A model generated the notes under the pieces. That model was not told the origin of the DNA and ran no database searches. It saw only the letters and a list, made by a program, of their open reading frames with translations. Both the position numbers and the translations under genes were made by a program. This document shows, in pieces, positions 1-6,146 of a stretch of DNA of 6,146 nucleotides (position 1 is its first letter; each line of letters begins with the position of its first letter). Source of the stretch: Gammaproteobacteria bacterium (GTDB lineage Bacteria; Pseudomonadota; Gammaproteobacteria; Steroidobacterales; Steroidobacteraceae); NCBI GenBank assembly GCA_030040235.1, contig JASHUC010000198.1, forward strand, positions 1-6,146, read 5' to 3'.

Positions 1-45
1 GACTCACTCGAAACGCGCTGCGCCGCGAGGCGATCCGCCCCGAGT
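1..45. other. window edge downstream of the aldo/keto reductase stop
   Basis: Forty-five bases of GC-rich sequence lie after the reductase stop codon. No reading frame, terminator hairpin or repeat could be supported here. The terminator of the reductase gene, if any, lies outside the window. Confidence 0.5.
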
Positions 46-1047
46 TTACCGCTCTACGCGGCTCGCCCAGTACTGCTCCATCCGGCGCCGCATGGCCGCA
101 TCGGGCAGCATGCCGCGCGCCGCCTTCTGGTTGTCCTCGAGGTGCGCGACCTTCGTCGAGCCTGGGATCGCGCAGGTGACGGCCGGGTGCGAGATGACGT
201 ACTTGAGCAGAAACTGACTCCAGCTCGTCACGCCGATCTCACCGGCCCAGGGTGGCAGCGGAATGCTTTCGACCTGGCTCATCAGGCGCCCGTGCACCAG
301 GGGGATGTTCACCAGCACCGCGATCCGGCGCTCGAGCGCGAGCGGGAAGATCGTCTTCTGCGAGTCCCGGTTCTCGATGGAATAGTCGACCTGGATGAAG
401 TCGAGCGGGTACTTGCGCATCACATCGATCATGTCGTCGTGCTGCTCGACTCTCGAGGTGGTCACGCCGTAGTAGCGTATCGAGCCGGCCGCCTTCCATT
501 GGCGAAGGACGGGAACGAGGGCCTCCACCCCATCGAGATTGTGCACCTGCATGAGGTCGAGGCGCCGGGTGCCGAGCCGCTCGAACGAGCGGTGGAGGCT
601 CCCTTCGGGACCTACGGCATCGCTGCCGAAGTAGTCGCTCGCGCCGCTGCCGACGAGCTTGGTCGCGAGAAAGAGGCCCGAGCGCAGCCCGGATTTCCCA
701 AGTGCATCGCCGATCAGCGCCTCGCTGTCACCATAATCGGCCGAGGTATCGATCACCGTCCCACCGAGCTCGTGCATGCGGACGATCTCGGCGCCGATGG
801 CGTCCCGCTCGGAGTCGCGGAACGCATCGGTCCCGAGCCCGACGGCCGGAAGACGCTCGCCCGTTGAGGGGATCGGCTTGGTGATGAGCGGCTCCGCAGC
901 GGAAACCGCCCGGGCCAGCCGGGCGCCGCCCGAGCCCGCCATCGCGAGCACGCCCGCGCCGAGGACCGCGCGCCGCGAGAGCTGCCGCGGGCGCGGCACG
1001 TTCTGAGGCACCGGTTGCGTCTTCGGCGGACTGGATGGCGTGTCCAT
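46..1047 (-). CDS. Tat-exported aldo/keto reductase family protein
   Basis: A 333-residue NAD(P)H-dependent oxidoreductase of the aldo/keto reductase superfamily (TIM barrel); substrate unknown. The catalytic tetrad is visible: D100 and Y105 (in IDTSADYG), K130 (LATK) and H169 (MQVHN). The C-terminal cofactor-phosphate motif IPGSTKVAHLEDN (residues 294-306) is present. The N-terminus carries a twin-arginine motif, LSRRAVLG (23-30), then an Ala/Gly-rich hydrophobic stretch and AxA-type cleavage sites near residue 47 or 50. It is therefore probably folded with its cofactor and exported by Tat to the periplasm. I chose the ATG at 1047 because GGAG lies six bases upstream and it puts the twin arginines at a normal depth; the reading frame stays open upstream to 1161, but that extension looks like non-coding sequence. 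The stop is TAA at 46-48. It is transcribed away from the RNA/leader region. The family is certain; the specificity is not. Confidence 0.93.
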   Translation of the reverse strand: MDTPSSPPKTQPVPQNVPRPRQLSRRAVLGAGVLAMAGSGGARLARAVSAAEPLITKPIPSTGERLPAVGLGTDAFRDSERDAIGAEIVRMHELGGTVIDTSADYGDSEALIGDALGKSGLRSGLFLATKLVGSGASDYFGSDAVGPEGSLHRSFERLGTRRLDLMQVHNLDGVEALVPVLRQWKAAGSIRYYGVTTSRVEQHDDMIDVMRKYPLDFIQVDYSIENRDSQKTIFPLALERRIAVLVNIPLVHGRLMSQVESIPLPPWAGEIGVTSWSQFLLKYVISHPAVTCAIPGSTKVAHLEDNQKAARGMLPDAAMRRRMEQYWASRVER

Positions 1048-1102
1048 GGCGGGCTCCGCGCCTCGAGGGGCGAGCGGCTGGCAAATCAAATGGGGTCCAC
1101 CG

Positions 1103-1108
1103 CTTATA
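1103..1108 (-). promoter_or_regulatory. possible -10 element for the aldo/keto reductase gene
   Basis: The minus strand reads TATAAG here, five of six matches to TATAAT, which would start a transcript about 50 bases before the ATG at 1047. No good -35 lies at 16-18 bases, so this is a weak call from sequence alone. An AT-richer patch at 1200-1265 could also hold a divergent promoter. Confidence 0.25.
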
Positions 1109-1217
1109 CGGCGGCCGGCAGCAAAACACCAGCCGCCAAAGCCTTGTCGTAATCCCGCCACATGTCAGATTTCCGGCGACGGGTCCGCGAGGGACTCGTA
1201 GATTAAGTCTATGTAAT

Positions 1218-1246
1218 GTCACAACGCCGCGATTCTGGCGTATATT
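1218..1246 (+). promoter_or_regulatory. candidate sigma70-type promoter of the RNA/leader region
   Basis: GTCACA at 1218-1223 (four of six to TTGACA) is followed after exactly 17 bases by TATATT at 1241-1246 (five of six to TATAAT). It lies in the most AT-rich patch of an otherwise GC-rich window. Transcription would start near 1253 and run into the structured segment that ends at the 1599-1627 terminator. No other plus-strand promoter candidate as good was seen between here and the gene at 1718. Confidence 0.45.
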
Positions 1247-1252
1247 TTCCAG

Positions 1253-1627
1253 TGAGAACGAATTTTGCTGCATGCTCGATACCAAGGGGCCGCGGCGCAG
1301 CTGATGCGAGAAGCGGACACCCCGGAGGGACTCAAGAACGAAGAAACTCGGGCGATCAACGCGGGCACGGGAAGGCGGCCGCCCCTTTTGCAGCCGCCCC
1401 GGAACGATCGGTGTGAATCGACACGCGGCCTTTGAGGATGGGCCGGAGCGCAAGCTCCAACGTTCCAGCCGGATGAATTGATGTCCGTGACGACGCAAGA
1501 TGCCAGAGAGCGCGACGCCGGAAGGTTCTTGACCGCCGGAAAGTCGCGACAGCTGGCCGGAGCTGACTGCGATTGACCCGGTCGGTGAGTGACACCTGAA
1601 AGCCCCGCGCGATGCGGGGCTTTTTTT
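1253..1627 (+). ncRNA. candidate structured RNA or regulatory leader (about 375 nt), no known family
   Basis: This segment has a promoter candidate in front, an intrinsic terminator at its end and no convincing reading frame. Base pairing found by eye includes: 1374-1379 with 1393-1398 (GGCGGC/GCCGCC); a cloverleaf-like unit closed by 1401-1406 with 1461-1466 (GGAACG/CGTTCC) that packs three hairpins, 1411-1414/1421-1424, 1426-1430/1441-1445 and 1446-1449/1454-1457, the last capped by a GCAA (GNRA) tetraloop; a long irregular stem, 1531-1535/1579-1583 continuing through 1542-1548/1567-1574 to 1550-1554/1561-1565; and GGTG/CACC at 1584-1587/1593-1596 directly before the terminator. I looked for conserved tmRNA, RNase P, SRP and common riboswitch motifs and found none. 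It could be a separate small RNA or an attenuated leader of the gene at 1718. The exact 5' end is inferred. Confidence 0.45.
1599..1627 (+). terminator. strong intrinsic terminator
   Basis: A perfect 10-bp stem, AAAGCCCCGC (1599-1608) with GCGGGGCTTT (1614-1623), has a 5-base loop and a run of seven T (1621-1627). On the minus strand the hairpin is followed by only a few T, so it should act mainly on plus-strand transcription. It sits 90 bases before the ATG at 1718 and no protein gene ends just before it. It therefore terminates either a small RNA or, conditionally, the leader of the next gene. Confidence 0.9.
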
Positions 1628-1640
1628 ATCCCTCGGATTG

Positions 1641-1673
1641 CTGGAGCCTTCCAGCCCCTGACCGCCGGGGTCA
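1641..1673 (+). promoter_or_regulatory. two adjacent short inverted repeats upstream of the exported paralogue
   Basis: CTGGA-GCCT-TCCAG (1641-1654) and TGACC-GCCGG-GGTCA (1659-1673) are perfect 5-bp dyads lying 4 bases apart, between the terminator and the start codon at 1718. They could be hairpins in the mRNA leader or a protein-binding operator. The sequence alone does not decide, and in GC-rich DNA dyads this short can occur by chance. Confidence 0.3.
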
Positions 1674-1717
1674 CACTGATCGATCGCCACTCATCGAGCA
1701 TCGGATCGGAGATACCC

Positions 1718-2803
1718 ATGCCCTCGCATCACCGTTTGTTGCCAGTCCTCTTGGTGGCGCTTGCCGCAAGCGCAACGACATTACCGGCGCGCAGTGTGAG
1801 GGCTGGGGGAACGCCCGATCCGGACGCCGTGGCGCTCTGCAACCGCGCGTGCCTCGATGGGTTCGTGGATCGCTATCTCGAGGCCCTTGCGGCCAACGAC
1901 CCGGAGCGCCTGCCGGTCACGACGGATGTGAAGTACACCGAGGACGGCCAGCAGCTGCGGCTCGGCGATGGCCTGTGGAATACGGCGACCGGCGTCGGCA
2001 CCTACAAGCATTACATGGAGGATGTCGCAGCCGGCGAAGTGGCTTGCTTCTGCACGATGCGCGAGGCCGGCGAGCCCGTCATCCTCGCCTTGAGATTGAA
2101 GGTCGCCGGACGGAAGGTCGCGGAGATCGAGACCTTCGTGGAGCGCACGCCGCAGGATGCCCGCAACGAAGAGAAGCGGGGCGCACCCGATCCCCTCTTC
2201 AGCGAGACCATCCCTCCGCGCGAGCGAGCCTCGCGTGCCGACCTCGTCAATGTCGCGAATAGGTACTTCTCCGGCATGCAGTTGAACACCGGCAAGGACT
2301 ACTACCCCTTCACCGACGACTGCGATCGATGGGAGAACGGCACGCAGGAGACCAACAACCATAGCGCGGAGATCAATTACAACCCGGTGGGGTCGCAAAG
2401 CAACTCCGTGGAGAAGAGTCCCGGCCATCGGTCGGACGAGACCTATTCGGCGGCCTGGGGATGCAAGCGGCAGTTCCAGTCCGGCACGCTTCACTTCGTC
2501 ACACGCATTCGCGACCGGCGCTGGGTGGTCGTCGATCCGGAGCGCGGCGTGGCGCTCGCCTTCGCCTTCTTCGATCACGCTGCCGGCAAGACGCGCACCT
2601 TCGAGCTACCCAACGGCAGGACCATGACCGCCGGTCCGGTGACGCCCTGGACGTGGGAGATCGCCGAGGTCTTTCGCGTCGAGCACGGCCTGATCCGGCG
2701 CATCGAAGCCGTTTACATACGCGCGCCTTACGGCATGAATTCCGGATGGAGCACGTGGCGGGACTCGATGTCCACGCTCGCCCGCTGGAACGACATCCCT
2801 TAG
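1718..2803 (+). CDS. exported double NTF2/SnoaL-like domain protein (paralogue A, DUF8021-like)
   Basis: A 361-residue protein with an N-terminal signal peptide (hydrophobic core about 7-20, cleavage probably near residue 29). Two NTF2/SnoaL-like halves follow. Half 1 (about 40-143) has a helix with CNRACLDGFVDRYLEAL, then YTED (73-76), GDGLW (83-87) and ILALRLKV...AEIETFV. Half 2 (about 172-335) has a helix RADLVNVANRYF, then DDCDRWENG, FVTRIRDRR, FFDH (284-287) and EVFRVEHGLIRRIEAV. Cysteines at 41, 45, 110, 112, 202 and 249 suggest disulfides in the envelope. No catalytic function can be assigned; NTF2-like folds include enzymes and ligand binders. The layout recalls DUF8021, from memory and unchecked. 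I chose ATG 1718 for its GGAG six bases upstream and because the signal peptide starts there; the open frame back to 1589 runs through the terminator and is not real coding. It ends in TAG at 2801-2803, overlapping the stop of the opposite gene. It has two local paralogues at 2800-3573 and 3599-4615. A polar insert at about 209-248 is not matched in them. Confidence 0.88.
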   Translation: MPSHHRLLPVLLVALAASATTLPARSVRAGGTPDPDAVALCNRACLDGFVDRYLEALAANDPERLPVTTDVKYTEDGQQLRLGDGLWNTATGVGTYKHYMEDVAAGEVACFCTMREAGEPVILALRLKVAGRKVAEIETFVERTPQDARNEEKRGAPDPLFSETIPPRERASRADLVNVANRYFSGMQLNTGKDYYPFTDDCDRWENGTQETNNHSAEINYNPVGSQSNSVEKSPGHRSDETYSAAWGCKRQFQSGTLHFVTRIRDRRWVVVDPERGVALAFAFFDHAAGKTRTFELPNGRTMTAGPVTPWTWEIAEVFRVEHGLIRRIEAVYIRAPYGMNSGWSTWRDSMSTLARWNDIP

Positions 2804-3573
2804 CGGACTGCAGTCGGGCAGCGATCCCCGTCCCAGCCCGAGCACAGTCCGTAGGTGACGAAGCCCTCGATCGCATCGATCCGGCGGATCCTTCCGTCCA
2901 CGATCTTGAAGGCCTCCATCAGCGCGAGCGTTTTCGGCTCCTGGTGCGTCACCGGCACCTCCATGGTCGTGCCGTCGCTCAATTTGACGGAGCGCAAGCG
3001 GCCCGCATGATCGAAGAAGCCGCTCGCGAGGACGACGCCGCGGTCCACGTCCACGAGCGGGAAACGGCGGCGAATGCGCGTGACGAAGACCAGGAAGCGG
3101 CTGTTGAATTGCTCGGCGCAGCCCATCTCGAGGATCTTGCTGGTATGTGGGGCATTCGTCGTGAGCTCGCCGTTGTTCCAGCGGTTGCATTGAGGCGAGA
3201 ACGGCACCTCGCGCGCGGGGCGACCGTGCTCGCGGATCGTGCCGAAGTATCCGGCCTCTCCCTGCGCCACATCCTCGAAGTACTGCTTGAACTTGCCGAG
3301 GCCGCTCGCCGTGCCCCAGAGACCGTCGCCGAGCACGAGCGCGACCCCATTTTCCGTGAAGCGCACGTTGCGGGTGTGCGGCAGCTGAGAAGGATCATGG
3401 TTGATCAATGCCGCGAGATAGCGATCCATGACCCCATCGAGGCAGGCACGGTCGCAGGCAGCGCTCGCGGCCACGGCCTGTGCCTGGACGCGCGAGGCGG
3501 GCACGCCTGCGATCCCGATGCACAGCGCGCATCCGAGCACCCCCAGAACGCGGACGCTGGCGATTGCACTCAT
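2800..3573 (-). CDS. exported NTF2-like protein, shortened paralogue B with in-frame internal deletion
   Basis: A 257-residue paralogue of the genes at 1718 and 3599. The signal peptide covers about residues 1-33 (cleavage after AQA). Shared motifs are CDRACLDGVMDRYLAAL (40-56), FTEN (72-75), GDGLW (82-86), FKQYFEDV, GTIREHG, then directly PFSPQCNRWNNG, FVTRIRRRF, FFDH (186-189) and EAFKIVDGRIRRIDAI. Cysteines are at 40, 44, 129, 152, 244 and 252, plus two inside the signal peptide. Both full-length paralogues have 77-78 residues between the 'RE[NA]G' motif and 'PF'; this one has 6 (residues 118-123). The missing part is the second half of domain 1 and the leading helix of domain 2. The frame is intact and the flanking motifs are well kept, so it may make a stable single hybrid domain rather than being a dead gene. 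ATG at 3573 has GGAGGGG just upstream. It lies 25 bases after the stop of paralogue C and is probably cotranscribed with it. Its TAA (2800-2802) overlaps the TAG of paralogue A. Confidence 0.85.
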   Translation of the reverse strand: MSAIASVRVLGVLGCALCIGIAGVPASRVQAQAVAASAACDRACLDGVMDRYLAALINHDPSQLPHTRNVRFTENGVALVLGDGLWGTASGLGKFKQYFEDVAQGEAGYFGTIREHGRPAREVPFSPQCNRWNNGELTTNAPHTSKILEMGCAEQFNSRFLVFVTRIRRRFPLVDVDRGVVLASGFFDHAGRLRSVKLSDGTTMEVPVTHQEPKTLALMEAFKIVDGRIRRIDAIEGFVTYGLCSGWDGDRCPTAVR

Positions 3574-3598
3574 GAGGACCCCTCCCGCGCGCCGCACC

Positions 3599-4615
3599 CT
3601 ACTCCTGCGCCGGCCGGCCGGCACAGGTCTGATCGCATCGTCCCCAGCCGTCGGGCTGCAGGTACGGCACACCGAGCGTGACTGCTTGGATCAGATGAAT
3701 CTTCCCGCCCTCGATTTTGAAGAATTCGGCCGCCTCGAGGCTCGAAGGTCGGATGATGAAGGGCGGGTACTTCACATCGCCCACGTGCGGAACGTGCGCG
3801 ACGGTGACATCTCCCGGATGGTTGTACCGCACCAGGGCGAGCACGATGCCGTGTTCCCGGTCGACGACCTCGAAGCGGCGCGGATGAATCGAGTGAATGT
3901 AGCCCCAGATTCCGTTGTTCAGATTCTGCCGGCAGGTGAGCGCACTCGGATTGAGCGAGCCGAACATGAAGCTCTTGTCGCTGGGATTGAGGGTGTCCTG
4001 GCTCCCATCGAGCACCCGCACGCAATCGTCGGCGAAGGGCACTTGGTTCCCGTTGTTGTGCGTGAGGCCCCAGAAGTAAAGATCCGCTGCATGCACCAGC
4101 GCCGCGCGGCTCGGATGATCTCCCTGCGGCAGCGGCTGCGACCACAGCGGGCTCGGCTCGCCACGCTTCTCGAGATCCGCGGTGTCTGCGGCGTTTCGAT
4201 GCAGCAGCGCCTCGGCCTCGCGAATGCGCCGCCCCTCGACCTTGAGCCGCAGCGCGAGGATCGCCCCGATCCCGTTCTCACGAACGGTGCCGATATAGGC
4301 CACCTCTCCGTCCTCGGGATCGGTGATGTAGATCCTGTAGGGCGTGAGCGCGCTCAACGTCTTCCACAGCCCCTGCCCGACCGCAAGCGGGATGGTGTTC
4401 TCGGTGTAACGCACCTGCGCGCCCGCTGCGGCAATCCTCATCGGGTCGTGAGCCAGCATCGCGGCGAGATAACGGTCGGCGATCGAGTCGAGGCACTGCC
4501 GGTCGCAGCGCGGCGTCTGCGCGCTGGACTCGACGGCGGCAGCGCCCGCAAGCAGGACGCCGAGCGCCAGCAGGGAGATCGCTACGGGCAGAGGGTGATT
4601 CGTAGAATTCACCAT
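3599..4615 (-). CDS. exported double NTF2/SnoaL-like domain protein (paralogue C, DUF8021-like)
   Basis: A 338-residue protein with a signal peptide (hydrophobic core about 10-27, cleavage near 27-33). Domain 1 (about 36-140) has CDRQCLDSIADRYLAAM (37-53), YTEN (70-73), GQGLW (80-84), GTVRENG and ILALRLKVEGRRIREAEAL. Domain 2 (about 168-315) has RAALVHAADLYFWGL, PFADDCVRVLDG, RRFEVVDREHGIVLA, YNH (264-266) and EFFKIEGGKIHLIQAV. Cysteines are at 37, 41, 198, 228, 327 and 331. Two of the three paralogues keep FFDH where this one has YNH, so the histidine is shared but the acid is replaced by Asn. It also has HSIHPRR where the others have TRIR-R. It is the most diverged of the three. The start is ATG at 4615, with a modest GGGGA upstream. 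It begins 35 bases after the gltD stop, with no terminator between, so readthrough from gltD is likely. Function unknown. Confidence 0.87.
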   Translation of the reverse strand: MVNSTNHPLPVAISLLALGVLLAGAAAVESSAQTPRCDRQCLDSIADRYLAAMLAHDPMRIAAAGAQVRYTENTIPLAVGQGLWKTLSALTPYRIYITDPEDGEVAYIGTVRENGIGAILALRLKVEGRRIREAEALLHRNAADTADLEKRGEPSPLWSQPLPQGDHPSRAALVHAADLYFWGLTHNNGNQVPFADDCVRVLDGSQDTLNPSDKSFMFGSLNPSALTCRQNLNNGIWGYIHSIHPRRFEVVDREHGIVLALVRYNHPGDVTVAHVPHVGDVKYPPFIIRPSSLEAAEFFKIEGGKIHLIQAVTLGVPYLQPDGWGRCDQTCAGRPAQE

Positions 4616-4650
4616 GAGATTCCCCGATCAGGAGCGCTGCAGATTGCCCG

Positions 4651-6132
<1,482 letters not shown>

Positions 6133-6146
6133 CAGCCTCAATTCCC

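Noticed and set aside
142..867. Plus-strand open frame of 241 codons
   Set aside because: It lies wholly opposite the aldo/keto reductase, which has full family motifs; the translation shows only Arg/His/Ala-rich shadow composition and no domain.
1272..1435. Two coupled mini-ORFs on the plus strand (10 codons at 1272-1304, then 43 codons at 1304-1435, joined by TGATG)
   Set aside because: The stop/start overlap is suggestive of a leader peptide, but neither ATG has a Shine-Dalgarno sequence and the second frame runs through the strongest hairpins. Kept only as a point to test by ribosome profiling.
1401..1466. Cloverleaf-like fold as a tRNA gene
   Set aside because: It lacks the GTTCRA T-loop, the D-loop pattern, a 7-bp anticodon-type arm and a 7-bp acceptor; it is only tRNA-like in branching.
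728..1690. Long minus-strand frame of 320 codons covering the intergenic region and part of the reductase
   Set aside because: It overlaps the start and first third of the real reductase in another frame, its composition is shadow-like and there is no recognisable domain.
1589..1717. Upstream extension of paralogue A to an earlier in-frame ATG or GTG-type start
   Set aside because: The extension crosses the intrinsic terminator and precedes the clear signal peptide; ATG 1718 has a well-placed GGAG.
1219..1719. Minus-strand frame of 166 codons in the intergenic region
   Set aside because: No family motif, and it runs opposite the terminator and structured segment; open frames of this length are common in high-GC DNA.
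3571..3573. Paralogue B as a lipoprotein
   Set aside because: The VLGC at residues 12-15 is a poor lipobox with a very short n-region, and a better signal peptidase I site (AQA, 31-33) follows.
2461..3681. Plus-strand frame of 406 codons opposite paralogue B (and a similar one of 408 codons at 3428-4654)
   Set aside because: Both are antisense shadows of the minus-strand paralogues, which have signal peptides, ribosome sites and mutual homology; the shadow products show no domain.

Overview
The window looks like a stretch of chromosome from a GC-rich proteobacterium. The evidence is high GC throughout, strong GC bias at third codon positions, a bacterial NADPH-GOGAT small subunit, a Tat signal and a classic intrinsic terminator. 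The genus cannot be told from the sequence. No mobile element, CRISPR array, tRNA or rRNA was seen.

Layout, left to right. (1) 46-1047, minus strand: a Tat-exported aldo/keto reductase with its catalytic tetrad intact. (2) 1048-1717: a 670-base stretch without a convincing protein gene. It holds a plausible plus-strand promoter (about 1218-1246), a 375-base segment that folds on paper into several hairpins, a textbook intrinsic terminator (1599-1627) and two small inverted repeats before the next gene. I read 1253-1627 as a candidate structured RNA: either a free-standing small RNA or a regulated leader of the gene that follows. It matches no RNA family I know. (3) 1718-2803, plus strand: an exported protein made of two NTF2/SnoaL-like halves. 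(4) 2800-3573 and 3599-4615, minus strand: two paralogues of that protein. The three form a local family with shared motifs (CxRxCLD...DRYL, [YF]TE[DN], GLW, [FY]xH and six or more cysteines). The middle paralogue has lost about 72 residues in frame. This fuses the front of domain 1 to the back of domain 2 and leaves what looks like a single hybrid NTF2-like domain. The plus-strand and minus-strand paralogues meet tail to tail and share four bases at their stop codons. (5) 4651-6132, minus strand: gltD, the small subunit of NADPH-dependent glutamate synthase, essentially complete.

How they fit together. gltD and the two minus-strand paralogues lie 35 and 25 bases apart with no terminator between them, so they could be read as one transcript (gltD, then the full-length paralogue, then the shortened one). 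gltB would be expected beyond the right edge. gltD works in cytoplasmic nitrogen assimilation, while the three paralogues and the reductase all carry export signals, so physical linkage need not mean shared function. The function of the exported family is unknown to me. Its layout resembles, from memory, the family Pfam calls DUF8021.
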